Assembly: GCF_017873715.1 (NCBI RefSeq)
Contig: NZ_JAGGKM010000001.1
Span: forward strand, 434,001-498,000
DNA length: 64,000 bases
Direction: 5' to 3'
Source of the DNA: Cytobacillus luteolus
GTDB taxonomy: Bacteria > Bacillota > Bacilli > Bacillales > Bacillaceae_L
Part shown: piece by piece, positions 55,695-64,000 of the stretch
Numbering within the stretch: position 1 is the first letter of the stretch
Layout of the letters: every line of letters begins with the position of its first letter
Made by a program: the position numbers and the translations under genes
Notes under the pieces: model-generated
The model's input: the letters and a program-made list of their open reading frames with translations, nothing else
What the model was told of the DNA's origin: nothing
Database searches by the model: none

Positions 55695-56624
55695 ATGGCT
55701 AAATATTTAACTCAACGAATTATCTACATGATCATCACTCTATTTCTAATCGCATCATTTACCTTCTTCCTTATGAAGCTCATGCCAGGTACTCCGTTTA
55801 CAAATCAAGAAAAAATGTCAGAACAGCAGTTACTGATTGTGAAGGAAAAATACGGTCTAAATGACCCAGTTCCAGTACAATATGCAAAATATATGTTAAA
55901 CCTTGTGCAAGGGGACATGGGTATATCCTTTCAGTTTAATAATAGAGAGGTTACCGATTTAATATTGGACCGGATAGGGCCATCCGCATATCTAGGTTTA
56001 CAATCGATGATTGTAGGGACATTACTCGGAATATTACTCGGAATTGTTGCAGCACTTAAACAGAATACGATTTACGATTACGGTTCTACGGTACTAGCTG
56101 TTACAGGTAAATCCATTCCTTCGTTTGTATTTGCTGGTCTACTACAATATTATGTTGGAGTTAAATTAGGGTGGTTCCCTGTTGCATTCTGGGAAGGGTT
56201 TGAGTACACGATTCTTCCAACAATTGCTTTAATGATGTTACCACTTTCAATTACAGCACGCTTTATGAGAACAGAAATGGTGGAAGTATTAAGTTCTGAT
56301 TATATTTTACTAGCGAGAGCAAAAGGGGTAACACCATTCACAATTGCCTTTAAACATGCATTAAGAAATGCCTTGATACCAATTCTAACGGTATTAGGTC
56401 CTCTAGCAGTAGGCTTAATGACAGGATCACTTGTTATTGAAAAGATTTTCTCTATCCCTGGATTAGGGCAACAGTTTGTTTTATCTATTCAAGCAAATGA
56501 TTACCCAGTTATTATGGGTACAACCCTCTTCTTTGCTGCATTGTTTATTTTTATCGTATTTGTCGTGGATATTTTATATGGAATTGTTGATCCGCGTATA
56601 CGTTTAGCGGGAGGTAAAAAATAA
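55695..56624 (+). CDS. oppB: Oligopeptide permease OppB
   Basis: 309 residues from the ATG at 55695, six bases after AGGAGGTG. Six membrane helices, LMPGTPFTNQEKMSEQQ near residue 27, EAA loop LLARAKGVTPFTIAFKHALRN. Membrane half of the opp importer. It overlaps oppC by one base. Confidence 0.93.
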   Translation: MAKYLTQRIIYMIITLFLIASFTFFLMKLMPGTPFTNQEKMSEQQLLIVKEKYGLNDPVPVQYAKYMLNLVQGDMGISFQFNNREVTDLILDRIGPSAYLGLQSMIVGTLLGILLGIVAALKQNTIYDYGSTVLAVTGKSIPSFVFAGLLQYYVGVKLGWFPVAFWEGFEYTILPTIALMMLPLSITARFMRTEMVEVLSSDYILLARAKGVTPFTIAFKHALRNALIPILTVLGPLAVGLMTGSLVIEKIFSIPGLGQQFVLSIQANDYPVIMGTTLFFAALFIFIVFVVDILYGIVDPRIRLAGGKK

Positions 56625-57652
56625 TGAGCAAACATGAAGAAGTTCTATCAAAAGATTTATTTAAACCAGCTAAACTTGATTTAAGAGAAAGTGAAGTTAT
56701 TTCACAGCCAAGCCTGAATTACTGGCAGGATGCTTGGCGTCGCCTACGAAAAAATAAGGCTGCTATATTAGGTTTAATTTTAATGGTTCTACTTGCTTTT
56801 TTAGCGATTTTTGGACCTATTATGAATGACCATGGTTTTAATGACCAGCAATTATCACGTGCTAAAATGCCACCCAAAGTTCCTGTTCTTGAACATGTAC
56901 CGTTTTTAGGGTTAGACGGCACAGTTGCAGGCCCAGATGGTACACGTGTTGATGTGTATGAACAAAAAGGAATTGATGACTATTTTTGGTTTGGTACGGA
57001 TGGACTAGGTCGAGATTTATGGACGCGTGTTTGGTCCGGAACTAGAATTTCATTATATATTGCGCTACTTGCTGCTGCTATCGATATGGTTATAGGTGTA
57101 GCTTATGGCGGAATATCTGCTTACTATGGTGGTAGAACTGATAATGTCATGCAACGTATTATTGAGGTACTTGTAGGAATTCCAAACTTAGTCATTGTTA
57201 TTTTAATGATCTTAATACTTGAACCTGGAATTATATCGATTACTATAGCCTTAACCATAACCGGGTGGGTCGGAATGGCGAGGATTGTTCGCGGTCAAAT
57301 TTTAAAACTAAAAAACCAGGAATTTGTTCTCGCATCTAAAACACTTGGGGCTAAAGATTCAAATATTATATTAAAGCATTTAATACCAAACGTTACTGGA
57401 GTTATTATCATTAATACAATGTTTACGATACCGAGTGCTGTTTTCTTTGAAGCATTCCTAAGCTTTATTGGTCTAGGATTACAAGCACCAACTGCTTCAC
57501 TTGGAACGCTAATCGATGATGGCTATAAATCAATGCAAACTTTCCCACATATGATGATCTTCCCTGCTATCGTAATCAGTTTATTAATGATTGCATTTAA
57601 CTTGATGGCAGATGGATTACGTGATGCATTAGATCCAAGAATGCGTGATTAG
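56624..57652 (+). CDS. oppC: Oligopeptide permease OppC
   Basis: 342 residues, six membrane helices, with the long extracytoplasmic insert typical of true OppC (ending YFWFGTDGLGRDLWTRVWSGTRISL) and EAA loop LASKTLGAKDSNIILKHLIPN. Start TAATG with the oppB stop. Confidence 0.93.
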   Translation: MSKHEEVLSKDLFKPAKLDLRESEVISQPSLNYWQDAWRRLRKNKAAILGLILMVLLAFLAIFGPIMNDHGFNDQQLSRAKMPPKVPVLEHVPFLGLDGTVAGPDGTRVDVYEQKGIDDYFWFGTDGLGRDLWTRVWSGTRISLYIALLAAAIDMVIGVAYGGISAYYGGRTDNVMQRIIEVLVGIPNLVIVILMILILEPGIISITIALTITGWVGMARIVRGQILKLKNQEFVLASKTLGAKDSNIILKHLIPNVTGVIIINTMFTIPSAVFFEAFLSFIGLGLQAPTASLGTLIDDGYKSMQTFPHMMIFPAIVISLLMIAFNLMADGLRDALDPRMRD

Positions 57653-57670
57653 AAAAGGTAGGTGAATTGT

Positions 57671-58729
57671 ATGGAAAAAATACTTGATGTAAAGAATTTG
57701 CATGTTTCGTTTGATACATTTGCAGGAGAAGTAAGAGCAATTCGTGGTGTAGACTTTTCAGTTAATAAAGGAGAAACCCTTGCAATTGTTGGTGAGTCCG
57801 GTTCTGGAAAATCTGTTACAACGAAAACAATTATGAGGTTATTACCAGATAAGATCGGAAAAATCAAAGAGGGAGAAATCCTTTTTGATGGAAAAGATCT
57901 ATCTAAGCTCTCAGAAAAAGAGATGCAGAAGATTCGTGGTAAAGATATTTCAATGATTTTCCAAGATCCTATGACATCTTTAAATCCAACAATGAAAATC
58001 GGTGCTCAAATTGCAGAAGGACTTATCAAACATCAAAATTTGAGCAAAGGTGCGGCAAAGGAGAAGGTAATAGACCTGCTTAACCTGGTAGGAATTCCTA
58101 ATCCTGAAATTCGTTATAATCAATATCCACATCAATTTTCGGGCGGAATGCGTCAACGTGTTGTTATTGCTATTGCCCTTGCTTGTAACCCAAAGGTCCT
58201 GATCGCGGACGAGCCTACAACCGCACTTGATGTTACAATTCAAGCTCAAATATTAGAACTCATGAAGGATATACAGAAAAAGATTGAGACTTCTATTATC
58301 TTTATTACACATGACTTAGGTGTTGTTGCAAACGTAGCAGATCGTGTAGCGGTAATGTATGGTGGTATGATTTGTGAGATTGGAACGGTTGATGAAATTT
58401 TCTATAACCCTCAACATCCTTATACATGGGGATTAATCAGCTCAATGCCAAACTTAGAGACTGAAGGAGAGCTATACGCAATCCCAGGAACACCACCAAA
58501 TCTATTATATCCTCCTAAAGGGGATGCTTTTGCACCAAGAAATGAATATGCCCTTGAAATTGATTTTGAAAAGCAGCCTCCAATGTTTAAAGTGTCTGAT
58601 ACACATTATGCAGCAACGTGGCTACTTCATCCGGATGCACCTAAAGTCGAGCCACCTCTCGTGATTAGAGAACGTAAGAAACGATATGAGGCATCTAGAG
58701 GGGTATCATCCACAGAGAGGAGGAAGTAA
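57671..58729 (+). CDS. oppD: Oligopeptide ABC transporter ATPase OppD
   Basis: 352 residues from the ATG at 57671 after AGGTAGGTG. Walker A GESGSGKS, FSGGMRQRVVIAIALA, Walker B VLIADEP. The C-terminal extension (GDAFAPRNEYALEIDFE...THYAATWLLHPDAPKVEPP) lacks the cysteines found in the AppD-like proteins here but matches the OppD type. Drives peptide import. Confidence 0.93.
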   Translation: MEKILDVKNLHVSFDTFAGEVRAIRGVDFSVNKGETLAIVGESGSGKSVTTKTIMRLLPDKIGKIKEGEILFDGKDLSKLSEKEMQKIRGKDISMIFQDPMTSLNPTMKIGAQIAEGLIKHQNLSKGAAKEKVIDLLNLVGIPNPEIRYNQYPHQFSGGMRQRVVIAIALACNPKVLIADEPTTALDVTIQAQILELMKDIQKKIETSIIFITHDLGVVANVADRVAVMYGGMICEIGTVDEIFYNPQHPYTWGLISSMPNLETEGELYAIPGTPPNLLYPPKGDAFAPRNEYALEIDFEKQPPMFKVSDTHYAATWLLHPDAPKVEPPLVIRERKKRYEASRGVSSTERRK

Positions 58730-58731
58730 AA

Positions 58732-59673
58732 GTGGCATCAAATGAAAAACTTGTTGAGATTAAAAACTTAAAACAATATTTTAATGTTGGTAAACCAAAT
58801 ATGGTTAAGGCAATAGATGGGATTTCCTTTGATATTTATAAAGGAGAAACTTTAGGACTTGTTGGTGAGTCTGGTTGTGGTAAATCTACAACGGGTAGAA
58901 CAATTATTCGTCTGTATGATGCAACAGATGGACAGGTACTATTTGAAGGTGAAGACGTTCATGGTAAAAAATCAAAAGCAGAGTTAAAGAAATTTAGCCG
59001 GAAAATGCAAATGATCTTCCAAGACCCATATGCGTCTTTAAACCCAAGAATGACCGTAGCTGATATCATTGCAGAAGGTATTGATATTCATGGTCTAGCT
59101 AAAAATAGTCAGGAACGTATGAATCGTGTTCAAGAGTTACTTGTAACGGTAGGTCTAAATAAGGACCATGCAACTCGTTATCCGCATGAATTTAGTGGAG
59201 GGCAACGTCAACGTATTGGTATTGCTCGTGCATTAGCAGTTGATCCAGAATTCATCATTGCGGATGAACCGATTTCAGCTCTTGATGTATCAATACAGGC
59301 ACAGGTTGTTAACTTAATGAAAAAGCTTCAAGAGGAAAAAGGGTTAACCTACTTGTTTATAGCTCATGATTTATCAATGGTTAAATACATTAGTGATCGT
59401 ATTGGCGTTATGTATTTTGGGAAGCTTGTTGAACTAGCAACGAGTGATGAGTTATATAATAATCCAATTCATCCTTATACAAAATCTCTACTCTCAGCTA
59501 TACCTATACCAGATCCTGAAACTGAGCGTACCCGCAAACGTACAGCGTATGATCCAAGTATGCATAATTACTCTGGAAACGAAGATGTACAGTTAAGAGA
59601 AGTAAAACCTGGCCACTTTGTATCATGCTCAGAGGAAGAATTTAAACAATACCAAGCTCTATATAAAGATTAA
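58732..59673 (+). CDS. oppF: Oligopeptide ABC transporter ATPase OppF
   Basis: 313 residues from a GTG at 58732, eight bases after AGGAGG. Walker [25 protein letters not shown], Walker [13 protein letters not shown]. The C-terminus ends [26 protein letters not shown], with only a remnant of the usual cysteine motif. It closes the opp operon before a terminator. Confidence 0.93.
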   Translation: MASNEKLVEIKNLKQYFNVGKPNMVKAIDGISFDIYKGETLGLVGESGCGKSTTGRTIIRLYDATDGQVLFEGEDVHGKKSKAELKKFSRKMQMIFQDPYASLNPRMTVADIIAEGIDIHGLAKNSQERMNRVQELLVTVGLNKDHATRYPHEFSGGQRQRIGIARALAVDPEFIIADEPISALDVSIQAQVVNLMKKLQEEKGLTYLFIAHDLSMVKYISDRIGVMYFGKLVELATSDELYNNPIHPYTKSLLSAIPIPDPETERTRKRTAYDPSMHNYSGNEDVQLREVKPGHFVSCSEEEFKQYQALYKD

Positions 59674-59677
59674 CCTA

Positions 59678-59706
59678 AGATTCCGTTAAAAGCGGGATCT
59701 TTTTTT
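59678..59706 (+). terminator. Terminator of the opp operon
   Basis: AGATTCCG/CGGGATCT hairpin followed by a run of T residues. Confidence 0.87.
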
Positions 59707-59743
59707 AAATTAAAATATAAATGCAAATTTAATACGGTACTAT

Positions 59744-59900
59744 GTTAATTTTCGCGGAAGGCAGGAGACTCCTGCGGGAGAAGCGCGTCAAAGTGAGACC
59801 CCGCAGGCGCATAGCGACGAGGAGGTAGGTTTTTTCACGTTAGTGAAAATAACCTTCCGCTTCCGCCCGCGGAAAGCGAGTGCCTTCCGCGAAAATTAAC
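59744..59900 (+). repeat. Dispersed structured repeat, copy 3, with perfect 20-bp ends
   Basis: Bases 59744-59763 and 59881-59900 are perfect inverted complements. The core keeps GACTCCTGCGGGAG, GAGACCCCGCAGGCGC and CGCGGAAAGCGAG. A hairpin (TTTTCAC-GTTA-GTGAAAA, about 59834-59852) sits where the other copies have the inner helix arm. Confidence 0.85.
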
Positions 59901-60230
59901 AGTTCAGTGTGCAAACCTTTCTGTTTAACTATATGTACTGGTTCTTCTGACAGTATTTATAAGGGCAAATGACCTATTTTCATTTACTGTTTTGCAAACA
60001 CTAACCCTATAAGCTAAAAGAAAAGTAATAACAAAGTAGTAGGATAAAATGAGAAGTCATCTCATACTTTAGAATAAATTAACCATTTTTGGGCACTCCA
60101 ATTTGGATAAGCCGGTAGCAGATCAAAGGAGGATAAATTGTTGAAAAATTAAAAAGATGTCAAAAAGTGTACGAATTTGTTGAAAAATGACTTATAATGT
60201 ACACAAAGACTATGAGGGGGACGTATATAA
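59901..60230. other. Gene-free region before the glycoside hydrolase-like gene
   Basis: No convincing gene. An AAAGGAGG at about 60126-60133 precedes only a four-codon frame. A TATAAT near 60193-60198 is the best -10 for the downstream gene. Confidence 0.55.
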
Positions 60231-61439
60231 ATGGGGAAGAAAACGATTACTACAGTCATGTTCATTGTTACCTTCATATTTACTATTGGGACGGCTAATG
60301 TTTATGCGTCAGAAAAGGCAGAATTAGTTGCCAGTCATCATTCTGGAAAAGAGCAAGGATTCATTAAAAAGGAGCTACCCGAAAAGCTCACAAGATTTAT
60401 GTTTGATTCGGGTTTTACCTTTGAATACCCTGATGCAATTAGAGGGATCTATGTAACAGGACACTCAGCAGGTGGAAGTAAATTTGAAAAATTACTTAAT
60501 CTCGTCGATAACACTGACCTAAATGCGATGGTTATTGATATTAAAGACGATCATGGTAACCTTACCTACAGGCCTAAAGAAGCTTCGAATTACGAAGACA
60601 TTGCTAAAAATTATATTAAAGATCCGGTACAAACAATAAAAACGCTTGAAGAAAAACAAATCTATCCGATTGCAAGAGTGGTTGTGTTCAAAGATTCTGT
60701 ACTAGCCAATAAAAAGCCTGAACTATCCTTTAAAGAAGGTAATGCTGTCTGGAAAAACGGCCGCGGAGAATCATTTGTAAACCCTTTTCTACAAGAAGTA
60801 TGGGATTATAATGTTGGCATTGCCATTGAAGCGGCAAAGTTAGGCTTTCAGGAGATTCAATTCGATTATGTCCGTTTCCCAGAAGGATTTGAAAAAAGGG
60901 ATAAGACACTTGTATACAACATGGGAGAATATCAGGGGGACCAATCAGATGTACAAAAACGTGTTCAAGCTGTCACTGACTTTGTTGCCTATGCCAAAGA
61001 AAAGTTAGAGCCGTACAATGTGAAAGTATCTGTGGATATCTTTGGTTATACAGCAACACTTCCAGAAGCACCAGGGATTGGTCAAAACTTCAGTAAAATA
61101 TCTGAGCACGTAGACGTTATTTCTTCGATGATTTATCCAAGTCACTGGACTTCATACTTTGGTATTGCTAAACCTGATCTAGAGCCATATCAATTAGTTA
61201 CTGAATACGCTAAGGTTGAAAAAGAAAAGTTAAATGAACTTCAAAACCCTCCTATCTCAAGGCCATGGATTCAGGATTTTACAGCTAGATGGTTAGGGAA
61301 AGGTAATTATAAAGTGTATGGCAAGGCAGAAATAGAAGCTCAAATCAGAGGATTAAACGAACAAGGTATTAACGAATATTTAATTTGGAATGCAGGCAAT
61401 ACCTACACTGAAGGTGTAGATTATACACCACTAAATTAG
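60231..61439 (+). CDS. Secreted putative glycoside hydrolase (DUF4015)
   Basis: 402 residues with a signal peptide (hydrophobic 5-22, predicted cut after VYASEK). A TIM-barrel-like domain of the DUF4015 family follows: RGIYVTGHSAGGSKFEKLL, VIDIKDDHGNLTY, PIARVVVFKD, FQEIQFDYVRFPEG, VSVDIFGYTA and SSMIYPSHW. Acidic residues in DIKDD, FDYVRFP and SVDIFG are good catalytic candidates. The substrate is unknown; such proteins are guessed to act on cell-wall or exopolysaccharide glycans. GGGGG precedes the ATG. Monocistronic. Confidence 0.83.
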   Translation: MGKKTITTVMFIVTFIFTIGTANVYASEKAELVASHHSGKEQGFIKKELPEKLTRFMFDSGFTFEYPDAIRGIYVTGHSAGGSKFEKLLNLVDNTDLNAMVIDIKDDHGNLTYRPKEASNYEDIAKNYIKDPVQTIKTLEEKQIYPIARVVVFKDSVLANKKPELSFKEGNAVWKNGRGESFVNPFLQEVWDYNVGIAIEAAKLGFQEIQFDYVRFPEGFEKRDKTLVYNMGEYQGDQSDVQKRVQAVTDFVAYAKEKLEPYNVKVSVDIFGYTATLPEAPGIGQNFSKISEHVDVISSMIYPSHWTSYFGIAKPDLEPYQLVTEYAKVEKEKLNELQNPPISRPWIQDFTARWLGKGNYKVYGKAEIEAQIRGLNEQGINEYLIWNAGNTYTEGVDYTPLN

Positions 61440-61448
61440 AGAAAAGAA

Positions 61449-61483
61449 AAAATCCTAACGAATGATATCGTTAGGATTTTTTG
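61449..61483. terminator. Bidirectional terminator
   Basis: AAAATCCTAACG/CGTTAGGATTTT hairpin with T-runs on both strands, between the DUF4015 gene and the convergent small gene. Confidence 0.9.
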
Positions 61484-61488
61484 TGTCA

Positions 61489-61692
61489 TTAGTTATTCCA
61501 GAAAGATTTTTTAGCGTTACCGCCAACGCCTTTCCATCCTGTTTGTGTATTTGCAGCATTATTGAAGCTTACGTCTTTGGTTTTACCACCAAAAAACTTT
61601 TCGCCAATTCCATTTAAAACTACACCAATTACAGCAGTAATTCCGATAATAAGAAGGGCAACAAGTGTAAAATCTATTATGTAACCTAACAT
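61489..61692 (-). CDS. Small membrane protein (67 aa)
   Basis: 67 residues: one strong membrane helix (about 4-27, IIDFTLVALLIIGITAVIGVVL), then a Gly/Asn-rich soluble tail ending KKSFWNN. GGGAGG lies seven bases before the ATG. Not recognised; no motif points to a function. It shares a terminator with the convergent DUF4015 gene. Confidence 0.7.
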   Translation of the reverse strand: MLGYIIDFTLVALLIIGITAVIGVVLNGIGEKFFGGKTKDVSFNNAANTQTGWKGVGGNAKKSFWNN

Positions 61693-61875
61693 GAAAGATC
61701 CTCCCTTTTATATAACAAGCAATTTTTTATCTAAAATAAAATTAATAGCATATACTTTTATTTTATTCTATATTGAACAGGATTTAAAGGGGAATATTAA
61801 ATTTAGTGAACATATAATTACTATATCAAAAAATATGGCTCTTTTCTAAAAGGTTGTTATTTTCACATTGAATCA

Positions 61876-62014
61876 TGACTGTTCCTTTGCGCTGCAGGCA
61901 CTTGCTTTCCGCGGGGAGGAAGTCGAGCCTCCTCAGCGCATGCGCCTGTGGGGTCTCGACCTTTCCTCAACTTCTGAGCAGGAGCCAAGTGCCCTCCGCT
62001 CCAATCCACTCTTG
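61876..62014 (-). repeat. Dispersed structured repeat, copy 4 (inverted)
   Basis: Same element on the minus strand: GGAGCGGAGGGCACTTGGCT at its left end, GGAAAGCAAGTGCCTGCAGCG at its right, and the GAGGAA-AG-GTCGAG/CTCGACTTCCTC inner helix of copy 2. It carries no insert. It lies upstream of yjbC. Confidence 0.85.
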
Positions 62015-62121
62015 TAATATTTTCATTTAAATCAACAAAATTTATGAAAAGAGCCAAAAATAAAAAAGTAAATTATGTTACCATATAAATAAGGATGAAA
62101 ACTTGAAAGGGAGTGTTTCAT

Positions 62122-62697
62122 TTGAGTTGGTATACTAAGTTAAGTCAGTATTTTCCAGTTGAGGAAATGAAATCACAAGAGCATATGGAGATTCTTTTAA
62201 AGGAACAAGGAGACATTTACCATAAAGATGAAGGTCCAAATCATGTATTAATGTACGCGGAATTTGATGAATTTATCTTTATTGACTATTTATTTGTTTC
62301 AGGGGCCGCAAGGGGACAGGGGCTTGGCAGAAAGCTAATAGAGAATTTAAAAATGAAAAATAAGGCGATTATATTAGAGGTTGAGCCGATTGACTATGAA
62401 GACACAGATACTGAGAAACGTTTAAGGTTTTATAAACGTGAAGGGTTTGAACACGCTCAGTCTATTGGGTATAGACGTCTATCTTTAGCCACGAATGAAG
62501 TGAATCAGTTAGAAATTTTATTTTGGTCTCCGACAAATGAGTCTGAAGAAGCCATCTTTGAAGCAATGAGAAAAACCTATAACTTGATTCATACCTATAA
62601 GGACAAAGAGGTGTATGGAAGGTCTTATCAAAGTGTGAATGATGTGTTAACATATAACAAAAAAAATGATAGCGACGATATTTTATCGGATGTATAA
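62122..62697 (+). CDS. yjbC: GNAT-family acetyltransferase YjbC
   Basis: 191 residues from the TTG at 62122, six bases after AAAGGGAGTG; a GTG nine bases earlier overlaps that site. GNAT motif A is VSGAARGQGLGRKLIENL, followed by RLRFYKREGFEHA. It matches YjbC, which lies upstream of spx in B. subtilis and is partly cotranscribed with it. The acetyl acceptor is unknown. Confidence 0.88.
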   Translation: MSWYTKLSQYFPVEEMKSQEHMEILLKEQGDIYHKDEGPNHVLMYAEFDEFIFIDYLFVSGAARGQGLGRKLIENLKMKNKAIILEVEPIDYEDTDTEKRLRFYKREGFEHAQSIGYRRLSLATNEVNQLEILFWSPTNESEEAIFEAMRKTYNLIHTYKDKEVYGRSYQSVNDVLTYNKKNDSDDILSDV

Positions 62698-62894
62698 GTA
62701 TTTGTATAAAAATTGTATAACTATTTATGACAAATTTGTGAATTCATCTATCATTTCAAATTAATTTATTGTATAATAAATGGAGATATTACTTAATTAA
62801 AGTAATTACAATAAAAGATTTAGTTTTTCTTACAACTTTAGATAAATCGTTGTCTTACTTAAACTCATCTTTATTAAAGGGAGTGAATCTATTT

Positions 62895-63290
62895 ATGGTA
62901 ACATTATTTACTTCACCAAGCTGCACATCATGTCGTAAGGCTAAATCATGGCTAGAGGAACATAGTATTCCATATACAGAAAGAAACATATTCTCTGAGC
63001 CATTATCAATTGTAGAAATTAAAGAGATTCTTCGAATGACTGAGGATGGAACTGATGAAATCATTTCAACTCGTTCGAAGATATTTCAGAAGCTGAATAT
63101 TAATGTTGAATCCATGCCATTACAGGATTTATATGCATTAATTCAAGAGCATCCTGGCTTGTTACGTAGACCTATCATCATTGATGAGAAACGTTTGCAA
63201 GTAGGCTATAATGAGGATGAGATACGACGCTTCTTACCAAGAAAAGTTCGTACTTTCCAACTACGAGAAGCACAAAAATTAGTAAACTAA
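62895..63290 (+). CDS. spx: Global regulator Spx
   Basis: 131 residues, exactly the usual Spx length. It has the redox switch CTSC at Cys10-Cys13, an ArsC-like fold and [28 protein letters not shown]. Spx binds the RNA polymerase alpha subunit under disulfide stress. The ATG at 62895 follows GGGAGTG; the long upstream frame covers the leader and is rejected. A TATAAT at 62772-62777 gives a probable own promoter. Confidence 0.95.
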   Translation: MVTLFTSPSCTSCRKAKSWLEEHSIPYTERNIFSEPLSIVEIKEILRMTEDGTDEIISTRSKIFQKLNINVESMPLQDLYALIQEHPGLLRRPIIIDEKRLQVGYNEDEIRRFLPRKVRTFQLREAQKLVN

Positions 63291-63309
63291 ACATAGAGTA
63301 TGTGTGCAA

Positions 63310-63348
63310 AAAACTTCTACATGTAAATTTGTAGAAGTTTTTATTTTT
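63310..63348. terminator. Bidirectional terminator, spx and yjbE
   Basis: AAACTTCTAC/GTAGAAGTTT hairpin. Plus tail TTATTTTT, minus tail TTTTTTG. Confidence 0.9.
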
Positions 63349-63363
63349 CAATGGCACGGTAGT

Positions 63364-64000
63364 CTAGTTTTTAACCCCAGAATAACTTTTAATCCGGTTT
63401 GTAAGCAGTCCAGCAAAAAGGATAAGACAAATACTAAGAAAAGGAATCATTGTAAGAAGTGGTTGATAGTTTTCATATAAGTAGTGAAGTCTTTCCTCAT
63501 TAACGATCATTTTTCCAGCAGTGTAGGCAAGTATACTTGCACCAAAGTAAATGAGTACAGGAAATTTTTCCATTAGGTATAAGATAACTTTACTTCCCCA
63601 AATAATGATTGGAATGGATACACATAATCCTAAAACAACGAGATAAAAGTTGCCGTGTGCAGCACCAGCTATTGCAATAACATTGTCGATACCCATGATT
63701 AAGTCTGCTATGACAATTGTTTTAATGGCTGCAAATAACGTAATACCACCTTTAATCCTGGAAGTATCCTCATTATGATCTACCAGCAATTTGTAAGCAA
63801 GTAGTAGCAAAAACACACCGCCAGCAAATTGTAGGAATGGGATTTTTAGTAAGAATACAGCCGCAATAGTCACTACAATTCTGATGAACACTGCCAAAAC
63901 TGTACCAAGGACGATTGCTTTATTTCGTTTAGTTTCTGGGAGGTTTCTACAAGCTAATGCAATTACGATTGCGTTATCCCCACCTAAAATAATGTCAATA
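63364..64000 (-). CDS. yjbE: TerC-family membrane protein YjbE (5' end beyond window)
   Basis: The frame is open to the window edge: IDIILGGDNAIVIALACRNLPETKR precedes the first in-window TTG, so that TTG is internal. TerC signature motifs GGDNA and IADLIMGIDNVIAIAGAA are present, with about six membrane helices in the visible 211 residues. TerC proteins are implicated in manganese efflux or metal loading of exported proteins. The position after spx matches yjbE. Confidence 0.9.
   Translation of the reverse strand, partial: IDIILGGDNAIVIALACRNLPETKRNKAIVLGTVLAVFIRIVVTIAAVFLLKIPFLQFAGGVFLLLLAYKLLVDHNEDTSRIKGGITLFAAIKTIVIADLIMGIDNVIAIAGAAHGNFYLVVLGLCVSIPIIIWGSKVILYLMEKFPVLIYFGASILAYTAGKMIVNEERLHYLYENYQPLLTMIPFLSICLILFAGLLTNRIKSYSGVKN

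Noticed and set aside
60126-60150. AAAGGAGG followed by TTG as a leader gene before the DUF4015 protein
   Set aside because: The frame stops after four codons; no evidence it is more than chance.
61863-62057. 64-codon minus-strand frame
   Set aside because: It is translated from repeat copy 4, with no ribosome site.

Overview
The window looks like the chromosome of a low-GC member of the Bacillaceae. It has strong purine-rich ribosome binding sites, frequent TTG and GTG starts, S-box and T-box leaders, and CtsR-, FapR- and CodY-like operators. Gene order follows the Bacillus subtilis yit-yja-yjb region: yitJ, yitK, yitL, yitS, yitT, ipi, yitU, yitV, yitW, then yjzC, yjzD, yjaU, yjaV, med, comZ, fabH, fabF, yjaZ, app, yjbA, trpS, opp, yjbC, spx, yjbE. 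It is not B. subtilis itself: it carries clpB, a second complete app-type operon, and a large anaerobic/nitrosative block inserted after yitW. No rRNA, tRNA, insertion sequence, prophage or CRISPR array was seen.

Layout. 1-9.5 kb: housekeeping genes (the metH 5' end, S-box-controlled yitJ, yitK, cvfB/yitL, yitS, yitT, an Ipi-type lipoprotein, yitU, yitV, yitW) plus two small genes (a DUF3941 protein and a 50-residue protein coupled to a DUF3813 gene). 9.6-22.1 kb: an Fnr-type regulon. It holds two Crp/Fnr regulators (one with the Bacillus Fnr cysteine set), RIC di-iron repair protein, three DUF2249 proteins, a 12-helix heme-copper-oxidase-like membrane protein with a MIP18 partner, a radical SAM/SPASM enzyme, molybdenum cofactor genes (mobA; moeA-mobB-moaE-moaD), a YwiC-like protein and a candidate small RNA. 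Eight TGTGA-N6-TCACA-like boxes each sit at -41.5 from a recognisable -10 element. A ten-copy 51-bp tandem repeat and a NERD-domain gene lie inside this block.

22-32 kb: uppP, yjzC, CtsR-controlled clpB, yjzD, yjaU, yjaV, med-comZ, and fabH-fabF with a FapR-like site. 32-48 kb: an orphan permease pair (the first gene frameshifted), yjaZ, and two successive peptide ABC transporter operons in the order D-F-A-B-C. 48-64 kb: yjbA, a chemoreceptor, T-box-controlled trpS, a third peptide transporter (oppABCDF), a secreted putative glycoside hydrolase, yjbC, spx and the start-less part of yjbE.

Four copies of a roughly 135-185 bp GC-rich, highly structured repeat lie between genes at 3.8, 52.9, 59.8 and 61.9 kb. 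The most novel material is the Fnr block: an apparent Fnr-driven 92-nt RNA, the DUF2249/DUF2249/12-TM/MIP18 operon, and the paired Crp/Fnr regulators.
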